Assembly (NCBI GenBank): GCA_027488865.1
Contig: JAIYAU010000034.1
Span: forward strand, 124,001-188,000
Direction of reading: 5' to 3'
From: Cytophagaceae bacterium
Lineage (GTDB): Bacteria > Bacteroidota > Bacteroidia > Cytophagales > UBA9547
Length of the DNA: 64,000 nt
A program made the position numbers and the translations under genes. Shown in pieces: positions 53,980 through 63,400 of the stretch; positions within the stretch are counted from its first letter, which is position 1, and every line of letters starts with the position of its first letter. Under the pieces are notes generated by a model. That model searched no databases, was not told the DNA's origin, and worked only from the letters and a program-made list of their open reading frames with translations.

Positions 53980-54279
53980 AAAATCTGTTTGGTTAAAAAT
54001 TTTATTGTATTAACGATAAACCTTACAATAGGTTCAATGGCCATAATATTTGGCTCAACAATCTTGAACAATGCAAAATTGTGTGAGTCCCGTTGATAAT
54101 TGTTTGAATACATGAGAATTAGCTAATAATATTATATAAATTATACAACTTTTTTACATCTTTACACGTTTTTTATCATATTATTACTTTTCGTTTTTTG
54201 TATTTTTGCAATATTATCATAAACGCAACTGACAAAAACGCTTAGTTGGTATCTTATTCTTTACAAAATTCTTACTCAT
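53980..54279. other. divergent AT-rich intergenic region, 300 bp
   Basis: It separates the peroxiredoxin gene (minus) from the coiled-coil gene (plus). It is strongly AT-rich and holds the -7 element of the plus-strand gene at 54201-54208. No open frame, stable hairpin or RNA gene is visible. A promoter for the peroxiredoxin gene probably lies in the left part but no exact TAnnTTTG is found. Confidence 0.6.
54201..54208 (+). promoter_or_regulatory. -7 element of the 54280 gene
   Basis: TATTTTTG matches TAnnTTTG. It predicts a leader of about 65 nt before the ATG at 54280. The -33 element is not clear. Confidence 0.4.
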
Positions 54280-54903
54280 ATGAAATTATTTTTATTGGTT
54301 GTGTTGATTGCCTCATTCACTTTTCAGTCTTTTTCACAAAACGACAAGGCACTAAAAAAGGAATGGGCAAAAAAAATGAAGGAGATGGATCCATTGGAAT
54401 TTAAACAAAAAATGGAAGATTATGAGGCCACCAAATCGCAACTTGCCGCTAAATCAGGCGAACTAACCACACAAGAGGAAAAAGTAAAATCCCTTGAAAA
54501 TGATAAGCTTAATCATGAACAAGAAATAGCCACGTTGAAAGAAGAGATTGAAAGGTTAAAAAGCAGTACGGTGAAAATGCCTAAAGAAAAGGGAGAAAAG
54601 GATATTTCACATAATAATTTACATAGACAAAATGCTAATACAAAAGGACTTGTCTTTAAAGTACAAATAGGCGCATTTAAAATAAAAAATCTCACTAAAT
54701 ACTTTGATAACAATAAGAATTTTAGTGGAGAAGTTGATGAAGATGGTACTAAGAAATATACATTGGGCTATTTTACCGACTATTGGGAGGCTGACACCTT
54801 TAAAAAATATTTAAGAGAAATGGGTGTGAAAGATGCTTGGATTGTACCCTATAAAGACGGCCAAAGACTCAACATTAAAGATGTGCTAGAAGGGGTAATT
54901 TAG
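54280..54903 (+). CDS. secreted coiled-coil protein with a SPOR-like C-terminus
   Basis: This 207-residue protein has a signal peptide (~1-19, ending QSFSQ) and a charged coiled coil at ~30-95 (SQLAAKSGELTTQEEKVKSL, NHEQEIATLKEEIERLKSS). A globular C-terminus at ~125-205 has the SPOR-like pattern VFKVQIGAFKIKN...YTLGYFTDYWEADTFKKYLREMGVKDAWIVPY. SPOR domains bind denuded peptidoglycan at division sites. The short C-terminal match is suggestive, not certain. Similar proteins in Cytophagales are sometimes named ezrin/radixin/moesin family on coiled-coil grounds only. Confidence 0.65.
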   Translation: MKLFLLVVLIASFTFQSFSQNDKALKKEWAKKMKEMDPLEFKQKMEDYEATKSQLAAKSGELTTQEEKVKSLENDKLNHEQEIATLKEEIERLKSSTVKMPKEKGEKDISHNNLHRQNANTKGLVFKVQIGAFKIKNLTKYFDNNKNFSGEVDEDGTKKYTLGYFTDYWEADTFKKYLREMGVKDAWIVPYKDGQRLNIKDVLEGVI

Positions 54904-55321
54904 TTGTAATTTGTAAATTGTACAAAGCCGTAAGTAAGTTGGTGATTGATTAATTGCTCTTAATAAGACAAATAGTATTCTAGTTGTGACATTTGCATAG
55001 TTCTATTGGCTTTAGTACAAGTATGAAAATAATTGGAAGATGATCTAGTTAAGTTAGTTAATTCATTTTGTCAAAGAATTCATTTACAAAAAATCCTTAT
55101 ATTTTTATACTCTGATTTGCTTTTTGTTAATTCTAGCATCAGCTGACAATAAAAAATACTTTTGACCAAATAAATCTTATTTTCATAACATCAGATTTAA
55201 TCTATTTATTCTATCCTATATATTCATTTTTACGAACCTAAATTTGTAACTCATAATGGGCAATAGGTACAAATCTCAAATTTGGTAATTACTATTTAAG
55301 CTAATTATTCAAAGTGTCCTA
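54904..55321. other. AT-rich intergenic region, 418 bp
   Basis: This lies between the convergent stop codons of the coiled-coil gene and dapF. No open frame of sense, no tRNA and no strong hairpin are visible. It is very AT-rich with scattered short direct and inverted A/T repeats. Transcripts from both sides presumably end here without a clear intrinsic terminator. Confidence 0.55.
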
Positions 55322-56098
55322 TTAAACCTCGATTTCGCCCGAGTATACTAAAATTGCAGGACCATTTAAAAATACCTCCTCATAGCCATCTCCAACTTTT
55401 ATAAAACTTACACTAAGTCCACCTCCTTTTGTAGTTATGGATATAGGACTTTTTAATCCTTTTGTACTTGCTACAATAGCCGCAGCAGTTACTCCAGTTC
55501 CACAAGAATAGGTTTCATCTTCCACTCCTCTTTCATAGGTGCGCACGTAAAGTTGCTCATGTGCATTCAGTTCCACAAAATTGACATTAGTGCCTTTAGG
55601 AGCGTAAGTGTCACTGTAGCGAATAGTTTTACCTTGTTCATAAACAGGATAGTCAGTTAAACCATCCACAAATTTAACCACATGTGGAGACCCTGTATTT
55701 AAAAAATAATCTTCATAATTATGCTGAACAATTTTACCAACATCGATCATCTTAAGAGATACCCAATCACCATTTACTGTGGCATGGTGTGGGCCATCTA
55801 CGGCAACAAAAGTGGTTTCATGCTTTATGGCACCAATATCAAAGGCGAATTTTACCAAACACCTACCACCATTGCCACACATGGTACTTTCACTACCATC
55901 AGCATTAAAATATACCATTTTAAAGTCAAAAGCATCAGCATTCTCAAGCAACATTAACCCATCAGCCCCTATTCCAAACCTTCTATCACAAAGATCATGA
56001 ATAAGTTTTCTATTATTACCGTCAAAGATATTTTGTCTATTGTCAATGATGACAAAATCATTTCCAGTACCTTGATATTTGTAAAATTTTAGTTTCAT
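55322..56098 (-). CDS. dapF: diaminopimelate epimerase
   Basis: This 258-residue cofactor-independent racemase interconverts LL- and meso-diaminopimelate for lysine and peptidoglycan synthesis. The two catalytic cysteines are present: Cys74 in MCGNGGRC and Cys199 in YSCGTGVTAAA. Length and the N-terminal KYQGTGNDFVIIDN are typical. It lies in the same strand run as the second rhomboid, 69 bp downstream of it. Confidence 0.96.
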   Translation of the reverse strand: MKLKFYKYQGTGNDFVIIDNRQNIFDGNNRKLIHDLCDRRFGIGADGLMLLENADAFDFKMVYFNADGSESTMCGNGGRCLVKFAFDIGAIKHETTFVAVDGPHHATVNGDWVSLKMIDVGKIVQHNYEDYFLNTGSPHVVKFVDGLTDYPVYEQGKTIRYSDTYAPKGTNVNFVELNAHEQLYVRTYERGVEDETYSCGTGVTAAAIVASTKGLKSPISITTKGGGLSVSFIKVGDGYEEVFLNGPAILVYSGEIEV

Positions 56099-56167
56099 TC
56101 TTCTAAAAACGTTAGCGTATTTATTAGTTCAAAAGTTCAATGAATTTTCAAAAATTAAAAGATGCGA

Positions 56168-56998
56168 CTATTTACTTGAAAATTCGTCTAACGCATTTTT
56201 TTCTTTTTTAGTGAGGCTATTCAACCCCTGTTTATTTATCTTATCCAAGATACGATCCACTTCTCTTTGTTTTTCAACTTTTCTTGTATTGTATAAATCG
56301 TCAATGGTGTAACCAGAGTGTTTGTTAAAGAAGTAATTATCAATTAATAAAAAATTAGGGTTTTTGATTATCATGTAAATAAAAAAAACTGATGGTATTA
56401 ATAATAACATAACTGGAAGGATGTTAGCAAATGCATAACTAGGTTGTAATAAAATGGATATTAGCATTCCAACAATAGCACCTGCCAAATGAGCTTCATG
56501 TCCTATATTGCTTGTTTTGGAGCGAATACCATAAATTGAAATAATTATAAATAAAAATCCATAAAGCCAACTTGGAATAAAGAATACAAATAAACTTATC
56601 TCATAATGCGGAAACAAGGCAATGTTGGCAAATACTATACCTGAAACGGCGCCGGAGGCTCCCACCGCTGAATAATCACCATGCTGTCTATGAACAAACA
56701 ACGAAAACAGATTGCCCCCAATCAAACCTAGAAAATAAATTAGTAAAAAATAGCTGCTTCCCATAATATGCTCAAGACCGCCACTAAAAAAATATAAAGT
56801 GGTCATGTTAAAAAATAGATGAAGCCATCCGACATGTAAAAATCCCGATGAAATCAATCTTACAAATTCCTTGTCAATTAAAATTCGATCTATTTCAAAC
56901 AAATATTTTTCAAAAAACACAGCACGCTTAAAGCCCCAATAGGAGCAAACTAAGGTAACAATGATGATGATTAAGCTGGCAAAACCAATATTATCCAT
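56168..56998 (-). CDS. rhomboid family intramembrane serine protease with C-terminal extension
   Basis: This 276-residue membrane protein has catalytic Ser115 in GASGAVSG and His170 in HEAHLAGAIVGM, and the WLHLFFNMTTLYFF element. About six TM helices precede a ~70-residue charged cytoplasmic tail ending in a helix-turn-helix-like DUF6576-type segment (DRILDKINKQGLNSLTKKEKNAL). This tail is absent from the other rhomboid at 888-1502. Substrates are unknown. Confidence 0.9.
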   Translation of the reverse strand: MDNIGFASLIIIIVTLVCSYWGFKRAVFFEKYLFEIDRILIDKEFVRLISSGFLHVGWLHLFFNMTTLYFFSGGLEHIMGSSYFLLIYFLGLIGGNLFSLFVHRQHGDYSAVGASGAVSGIVFANIALFPHYEISLFVFFIPSWLYGFLFIIISIYGIRSKTSNIGHEAHLAGAIVGMLISILLQPSYAFANILPVMLLLIPSVFFIYMIIKNPNFLLIDNYFFNKHSGYTIDDLYNTRKVEKQREVDRILDKINKQGLNSLTKKEKNALDEFSSK

Positions 56999-57159
56999 GA
57001 TGTTTAAAACAAAATAGGTGCTGTTTCATAAAAACCACTAAAAATATGAAAATTATTAGACATAGACATAACAGTTCTTTTATGTTTTGAAAAAAGAAAT
57101 TCAGCCTTTTATTAAGTCATCCACATATATCTGTACCTTTTCTAAAATTGTTAAGCAAA

Positions 57160-57189
57160 TTGATTCTTTTACCCAAACGCTAAACTTTG
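57160..57189 (+). promoter_or_regulatory. promoter of the Wzi/RemB-like gene
   Basis: TTG (57160-57162), a 19-base spacer, then AAACTTTG (57182-57189; one mismatch to TAnnTTTG). The expected start is near 57196, about 42 nt before the ATG at 57238. Confidence 0.45.
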
Positions 57190-57192
57190 CAG

Positions 57193-57213
57193 ATAAGCGT
57201 AATTTTCGCTTAT
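57193..57213 (+). promoter_or_regulatory. 5'-UTR hairpin of the Wzi/RemB-like gene
   Basis: ATAAGCG (57193-57199), loop TAATTTT, CGCTTAT (57207-57213): a perfect 7-bp stem at the predicted 5' end of the transcript. It could stabilise the RNA or be an operator. Confidence 0.45.
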
Positions 57214-57237
57214 TTTAATACTTAGAATTAACCCTAG

Positions 57238-58914
57238 ATGAAAAAATTTCTTATAATTTCGATTTTTGGAATCCTCCTGCGCGTAAATGCCCAAAGTGCT
57301 TATGCACCATTAAATACTGACTACCAACATCTTATTGATAGAATAGAAATTAAATCAACTAAATTATCTTCTAGTTTATTTACAGGATTTAAACCTTATC
57401 AAAGAGTTGATATTGTTTCCTTGGTTGATTCTTCTACCAACATGATGTCTAAAGTGGATAGATTTAATTTACAGTATCTTAAGGCTGACAATTGGGAATT
57501 TGACACCTCGGATGTTAGCAATAGCAAAAGATCCATTTTTAAACACTTTTATCAAAAGCAAAATGGATTATATACGGTTAATAATAAAGACTTTAGTTTA
57601 ATTGTAAACCCCGTATTTCATTTTAATGCTGGCAAAGAAAGTAATTCAAATACAAACTTACAGTATCTCAATACCCGAGGTGTTGAAATAAGAGGTATAA
57701 TCGATAATAAGATTGGTTTCTATACATTTTTCACAGATAATCAATTTGTTTATCCTAAATATGTAAAACAGGGCCTGCCAGACAGCGTACCCTTAATGAT
57801 GGGTGAAAATTATACCAAAAACACCTCACCTTCAAAGGTCGATTTCATTTCAGCGAGAGGATACTTAACTTTTAATGTAAGCAAACACGTGGCTGTTCAG
57901 TTTGGCCATGATAAGAATTTTGTGGGAAATGGTTTTCGTTCATTAATTTTAAGTGACCACTCAGGTACTTACAATTTTCTTAAACTGAATACTAAAATAT
58001 GGAAATTTCAATATACAAATTTATTCTGTCAGCTTACTGCCGCCCCACAAGTGTCTGATGGAGTATATCCTAAAAAGTATTTTGCCTTACACCATCTAAG
58101 TCTGAATATTGGCAAAAAGCTTAATATTGGCATTTTTGAGTCCATTATGTTTGGCAGACAGGACGGAAACTTCGATTTTAATTATCTTAATCCTATCATT
58201 TTTTACCGTTCTGCAGAACAAAATGTAGGAAGCAACGATAATGCATTTCTGGGCATGGATTGGAAGTACAATATTGCTAGGCATTTATCTTGGTATGGGC
58301 AAATAGTGCTAGACGAATTTATAATGAAGCAGTTTAGAGCACGCAAAGGCAATTGGGTAAACAAACAAGGATTTCAAATGGGATTAAAATATATTGATGT
58401 TTTAAATATTAAAAATCTTGACCTTCAAGGTGAAATAAATGTTGTAAGGCCCTATATGTATGCCCATAAGGATTTGGCAAGAAGCTATAGTCATTATCTT
58501 CAACCACTTGCACACCCTAGGGGTGCTAATTTTACAGAGTTAATAGGAATTGCACGGTTTCAGCCATTAAATAGACTCGCATTTACTGGCAAAATGATTT
58601 TTGTGAAACAAGGTGTTGATAGTGTAAATTCAAGTAAAACTGTAGGTGCTAATGTGCTAAAGGACTATACAAATAGGCCATATCCAAGTGGCCAGATTGG
58701 AAATGATGATAATCATAGGTTGGGTCAAGGAGTAAGTACTAATTTGGTTTTTTTAGAATTCTGTACTACCTATCAAGCAAAACACAATATTTTTATTGAT
58801 TTGCTATTCAGGGTTAGAAATCAGAAAAGTGACAATGTTAACTTTCAATACGATAGTCAGTACGTTGGCTTGGCTTTTAGGTGTAATATTGCTAAAAGAA
58901 ATTTTGATTATTAA
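57238..58914 (+). CDS. outer-membrane beta-barrel protein, Wzi/RemB-like
   Basis: This 558-residue protein has a signal peptide (~1-18, ending RVNAQ) and a long series of amphipathic strands. It matches the capsule-assembly Wzi/gliding RemB-like group, best seen in AVQFGHDKNFVGNGFRSLILSDHSG, with YLNPIIFYRSAEQNVGSNDNAFLGMDWKYN and a final QYVGLAFRCN strand. Wzi proteins bind group-1 capsule at the surface, and RemB is a gliding-related surface protein. Either function would fit this organism, and which applies is not decided by the sequence. The C-terminal residue is Tyr (RNFDY). Confidence 0.75.
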   Translation: MKKFLIISIFGILLRVNAQSAYAPLNTDYQHLIDRIEIKSTKLSSSLFTGFKPYQRVDIVSLVDSSTNMMSKVDRFNLQYLKADNWEFDTSDVSNSKRSIFKHFYQKQNGLYTVNNKDFSLIVNPVFHFNAGKESNSNTNLQYLNTRGVEIRGIIDNKIGFYTFFTDNQFVYPKYVKQGLPDSVPLMMGENYTKNTSPSKVDFISARGYLTFNVSKHVAVQFGHDKNFVGNGFRSLILSDHSGTYNFLKLNTKIWKFQYTNLFCQLTAAPQVSDGVYPKKYFALHHLSLNIGKKLNIGIFESIMFGRQDGNFDFNYLNPIIFYRSAEQNVGSNDNAFLGMDWKYNIARHLSWYGQIVLDEFIMKQFRARKGNWVNKQGFQMGLKYIDVLNIKNLDLQGEINVVRPYMYAHKDLARSYSHYLQPLAHPRGANFTELIGIARFQPLNRLAFTGKMIFVKQGVDSVNSSKTVGANVLKDYTNRPYPSGQIGNDDNHRLGQGVSTNLVFLEFCTTYQAKHNIFIDLLFRVRNQKSDNVNFQYDSQYVGLAFRCNIAKRNFDY

Positions 58915-58961
58915 ATATCCAGTTATTATATTTTGATTTTGTTAGTAATTTATAATTTCTA

Positions 58962-59267
58962 ATGTTTGAAGGCGAAAATGTTGTTTTAATTTGCAAACCC
59001 CAATACTCAGAAAATCTTAAACTCAAAAGCTTAATGATTAAGGAGGCAAATGCTAATTTTTATAAATATTATAAAACGGGGCTTCAATTTGCAAATAGGC
59101 AAATCGTAAAAACCGCACTTACGATAAAAGGAGCTGAGTTAGAACAACGTGAATTTAACTTCTTGCCTTCCGGATTATTTAGCCGTCAAAACATCTACAC
59201 AATGAACAATCAGTTTAAAGAGTTAGATAAGGTTGTGAAATACGAATATTATACCCAAGCTTATTAG
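58962..59267 (+). CDS. short hypothetical protein
   Basis: This 101-residue soluble, basic protein has no signal peptide, TM segment or recognised motif. Short hydrophobic strands alternate with Lys/Asn-rich stretches (GENVVLICKPQYSENLKLKSL). It follows the Wzi/RemB-like gene by 47 bp on the same strand and is convergent with the exosortase cassette. The frame is plausible but no family is recognised. Confidence 0.5.
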   Translation: MFEGENVVLICKPQYSENLKLKSLMIKEANANFYKYYKTGLQFANRQIVKTALTIKGAELEQREFNFLPSGLFSRQNIYTMNNQFKELDKVVKYEYYTQAY

Positions 59268-59337
59268 TGCTTAAATTAAAATAACCTGCTCTTTAAATTC
59301 TTAAGACTCATTTATTGCACTCGATCTCTTAGCCTTA

Positions 59338-59694
59338 CTAAACTACCTTACCATTACTACTTATAATCAACAAACTAAAAAGTATAACTATCGCTAGGAG
59401 TGGGGTATTAATTAATACATACAAGCTGTCATTAACAGTGTAGGGTAGAAAATGTAGTAAACGATTGAAACCAAAAATTGAAATAAAAAATACATAAATT
59501 CCAGTAAAGAACAAGATGGTTCTTTTGCTTTTTGTAATCAAGGAGAAAGAAACTAAACTTAAACCCAGTTTAACCACTAATAATAGAATAAACAACGGAG
59601 TTGTAGGCCTACCAAATGCCTTAACACATAAATAATCGCTAATAAAAAAACCAAGAAGAATTAAAAAAGAGGAAACGACTTTAAACTTTTGCAA
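59338..59694 (-). CDS. exosortase-associated small membrane protein
   Basis: This 118-residue protein has about four TM helices (VVSSFLILLGFFISDYLCV, PLFILLLVVKLGLSLVSFSLI, ILFFTGIYVFFISIFGF, LLAIVILFSLLII). It starts at TTG 59694, overlapping the 3' end of the exosortase gene by 14 bases. Small membrane proteins in this position accompany exosortases in Bacteroidetes (XrtF/XrtX-type systems). Its role, perhaps stabilising or regulating the protease, is inference. Confidence 0.75.
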   Translation of the reverse strand: MQKFKVVSSFLILLGFFISDYLCVKAFGRPTTPLFILLLVVKLGLSLVSFSLITKSKRTILFFTGIYVFFISIFGFNRLLHFLPYTVNDSLYVLINTPLLAIVILFSLLIISSNGKVV

Positions 59695-60220
59695 TTTTTT
59701 GAGATGTCTTTTGAAACCATAGATACCATATCCAGAACACTAGAAAATACACAGAATATAAAAAGAGGTATTTATGATTAAAATCAAAAGTGCTTGGCCA
59801 AAATTTGTAATTAATTGCAAGAAGTCCTATTCTTAAGACATTGAGCATAAATACAAAAAACATGGATAAAGGTATGAACAACAGCTTATTGACCAAGGCC
59901 GTTGGGGTAGAAAAAATAAAAGCAAGGATAAGACCTAAAAAACCCACACCATTACAGGGTGAGCCAATATTAACAACATTGACACCATCAATAAATATGC
60001 GATCTACTTCGTTGGTGGAGTTTAGCCCCATAATCGACAAAAGGGTGGCGGTAGAATGTGCTAAATACTCATTGAGTACGAACATGTAACTCTGAGAGTT
60101 TACCCATTCGTACATGGCATAGTCCCAGACAAAATAAAAGACGATAAGTTTAAAAACAAAGAGCCCATAAGTATATTGGGCTCTGTTGTTATTAATCCAT
60201 TGCTTAGTTTTTTCTAGCAT
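59681..60220 (-). CDS. exosortase (XrtX/XrtF-type)
   Basis: This 179-residue polytopic membrane protease/transpeptidase has about six TM segments and the catalytic triad of exosortases: Cys89 in NIGSPCNGVGFLG, Arg130 in MLNVLRIGLLA and His149 in FDFNHKYLFLY. It should cut the C-terminal sorting signal of its substrate. It lies directly after the PID-CTERM-like gene (17-base overlap) and overlaps the small membrane-protein gene (14 bases). A short-form Bacteroidetes exosortase is the best match; the exact subfamily cannot be fixed from one sequence. Confidence 0.88.
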   Translation of the reverse strand: MLEKTKQWINNNRAQYTYGLFVFKLIVFYFVWDYAMYEWVNSQSYMFVLNEYLAHSTATLLSIMGLNSTNEVDRIFIDGVNVVNIGSPCNGVGFLGLILAFIFSTPTALVNKLLFIPLSMFFVFMLNVLRIGLLAINYKFWPSTFDFNHKYLFLYSVYFLVFWIWYLWFQKTSQKIAKV

Positions 60221-60389
60221 CCAAGATTTTCTTAAGACCTACAACAATGCCAGCACCAGCCAAAAGACTCAAGCCTCCATCAAATGGAACAGCAGGTGGC
60301 GGTGGTGGTGGACCTTGTGCAAACAAAGACGCAACTGGAACACAACATAACATAACCAATATAATTGGGAGATTTTTCAAATTTTTCAT
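60204..60389 (-). CDS. PID-CTERM-like minimal exosortase substrate
   Basis: This 61-residue protein starts at the ATG at 60389 (an in-frame upstream extension to 60425 adds an unlikely 12 residues). Residues ~1-24 are a signal peptide (ending VASLFA). The mature part is only ~37 residues: a Pro-rich stretch GPPPPPPAV, then the sorting signal PFDGG (35-39), a hydrophobic TM segment LSLLAGAGIVVGL, and a basic tail KKILDARKN. This is the PID-CTERM-type layout (P-x-D-G-G, TM, positive tail). It overlaps the exosortase gene by 17 bases, so it is almost certainly its dedicated substrate. There is essentially no passenger domain. Confidence 0.82.
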   Translation of the reverse strand: MKNLKNLPIILVMLCCVPVASLFAQGPPPPPPAVPFDGGLSLLAGAGIVVGLKKILDARKN

Positions 60390-60417
60390 TTTTGTAGTTT
60401 TTGGATATTTTGAAATC

Positions 60418-60449
60418 AAAGCCATCCGTTAAAATTGACGGATGGCCTT
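60418..60449 (-). terminator. terminator between the T9SS adhesin gene and the PID-CTERM gene
   Basis: GCCATCCGT (60421-60429), loop TAAAATTG, ACGGATGGC (60438-60446): a perfect 9-bp stem just after the adhesin stop (60457). The T-run after it is poor (CTTTGATTT), so read-through into the PID-CTERM gene is possible. Confidence 0.7.
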
Positions 60450-60456
60450 GTTAATA

Positions 60457-63400
60457 TTATTGAATAACGATTTTAGTAGCAATAGATTTGCCTTGGTTGG
60501 TAGCATTTACAATGTAAATACCAGCAGACTTATTTGACAAGTTGATGTCAAATAAACCGTTTCCTGCCTTACGAGCAACTACTTGACCAGCTAAATCATA
60601 AACAACTACTTCACTTGGAGTTGAGGTATTTACATATACCATTTTATCAATGCCATATACTTGGAATGTTGCATCATTTTGAGCATCAATTCCAGTTACT
60701 TTTGCATTATTAAAGTGAAGTGCAAAACGTTGGTTATTTTTAGTAGCAGCAGAGCTAAAAGTATAAACTGGATTAGCCTTTAAGTCAATAAACTTGGCTA
60801 ATGTTTTATCTTCTAAGCTTACAGATGCTTCTTCAAGTGCCACTAAGGAATCTAACTTTAAAGTATAAACACCTGCTACACTTGCATCGTATCCTAATTG
60901 TACAGCTTTGTTAGCTGCCAATGGTGATAAAATATTGATCGCAAAGTCATACTCGTTATTGCTAATTTTAGAGAATAACTGAAGAATGGTATTACCTTTT
61001 AGCTTATAAGCATCGTAGTTAACCTCGAAATTATCAGAAGCATCATCGCGGAACTCTATTTGAGTTTTATCTACCAAAGAAGAAGGATTTACCAAAGACA
61101 CATATGCTTTAGGATTATTACCTTCACGAACTAAAGCACCACCTGTATTACTTCTCATTGCATTGGTATAACTCACCGCACCAGCAGCAGTTGCTTGTAC
61201 AAAAAACCCTTGACTGCTTGGAATCACTCCTGAGTTAAGTGTATTGTAGTTTGTGCCATTCCAAAGATAAACACCAGCACCTGCTATTCTTGTTGAATTT
61301 CCTGAAAGAAAGGTAGTTACCGTGATAGCAGAAGGATAAGGATTACCAAGTAAGTTCCAACCGTTTGTTGCAGCACTTTGTGTATTAGTTAAGGTAAGCA
61401 AAGTTGGGGATAAAGTACCATTGTTAACAGTACCAGCAAAAGATACCGAACCTGAACCACCACCAGCATATCCTAAACCTGTAGTCATTGCTCCACTTGC
61501 AGTTACCCAACCAGAAGTATAGTCGGTAGCATTTCTACCATTTTCTGCATAGCGGTATATTGGACCACTTATAGAAGACAAATTGCCTGAAGAGATTGGC
61601 GAAGAAAGATAACTGTAAGTACCAGCTCCAGCAAGATTACGTTGTACTATATAAGATCCAGTTCCTGCAAAATTGTTAACACTACCCATTACAGTTCCAG
61701 TATTACCAATAGTCATTAATCCGTTGTTCGTAAGTGTTCCAGTACTAGAGAAATTGAAAACCCCATTTATTGTACTAGCCCCTGTGATTGTTGTATTAAC
61801 TGAGGTCCCAGACAGTGTTAATGAAGAACCAGCATCAATAATTATCCCAGCAAATTGAGCCGCAGAAGTGGAACTATTGCTTGAGTTGTTAGTAAATCTA
61901 GCAATTGGGAATGTTCTTCCAGCAGTTGAGAACCCACTATTAGAACGATAAACCATAGTACTTGCAGGATTAAATGCGACCACTGATGCCGGTGCGCTTA
62001 AAGCAAAAGGATTTGCACCTGCATTGTTATGTGTGTAAGTTGCTCCAGCATTAAACACGATTGAATTTGCCGTACCAGCACCAAATGCATTACCTGCGAA
62101 AAAAGAACCTACTGTAAATGTTCCTGTACTTGTAAAGGTGATCCCTGAAGCATCTGCTGCAGTTAATCTGTGTGCAGCACTAGAGGTTCCGTTAAAAGTA
62201 ATACTACCGTCAACCTTCCCTGTTTCACCAGTAGTAACATTTAAAACAACTGGGTTGGTACCGTTACTAAAAAATGTAAGGCTACTTCCAGCCTCCACTA
62301 CAAAGTCATCACCGGATATTCCGCCATCCACGTTAATGGTGCCACCAGTGCTAGTTGTAGAAAAGGTTGTACTGGCGTTATTTGTCAATTTAAGATGGCC
62401 TACAGTTTGGGAAGTGAAGTCGATATTTACTGTAGCTGTAGGTGTTATGCTACCATTGAAGATTAAAATGTCTGAAGCCAAAACTGTGGTTCTAGCTGGT
62501 GACCAACTGGCGGGAGTTGACCAAGATCCTGAACTTACATTCCAAGTATAACTGAAATTAGAAGCAATTGAAATAGGTGCACTTGTAGCTGCATCGGTTA
62601 AGCCGCTCGTAGAAGCATTAATAGTATAACTACCAGCCTGATTAAAAGAAATATTACTAAATGTTGCTATTCCCGCTACTGCCGCCACGGTTGCTGTTCC
62701 CCCAAGTACTCCTGGGCCTGAAACCTTGTTTATTGTAATGTTTCCAGTAAAGCTATTATCCACCGTAGCACCGGAAGTTTGTGCTTCAACTGTGAAAGAT
62801 GCTAAAGAAGAAGAAGTCAACGCTGCGGTTGGAACATTCTTTAAAACCAAGTTTGTAGCAACATCTTGAACAGTAAAAGTGGCTGAAGTACCTGTCGATA
62901 ATACATCACCCGATGTTCTAGCAGCAATAATAGTGGCTCCTAATTGTGGAGTATTTATTGACAGGCCTGAAAATGAAATAGAATTAGTGCCAGCATTAAT
63001 TGTTCCTGTCAATGTGCCAGACAAGACACCTGTACCACCCAATGAGATAGTTACTCCTGTATTTGAGGTAACTGCCGCAACAGCATTTGTAGCATCTTGA
63101 GATTGAACAGTAACCGTAAATGAGCCATTTTTTACTGGACTTGATGGACTAATAGATGATATTACTAACTTGGTAGGAGCAGCAGCCGAACAATTTACAT
63201 TTAATGGCGCATCAGTTGATATAATGTTAACTGATGTTGTTCCTCCTGTAGGATTAACTGTAATCGCTCCAGATGGCCAAGTTCCATCCAAATCAGTAGC
63301 ACATCCTACGGAGGCCCCTGATGTTATTGATAGCTGGTCAATTTTTCTTACCCCATTTGTGTTGGTATTAGGTATTATCGTATTCCATGCCGCAGCTGTT

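Noticed and set aside
62138-62551. A 137-codon open frame antisense to the T9SS adhesin gene, with a Val/Pro/Leu-rich translation
   Set aside because: It is the complement of Thr/Ser/Asn-rich repeat coding and shows no recognisable domain. The sense frame ends in a clear T9SS domain.
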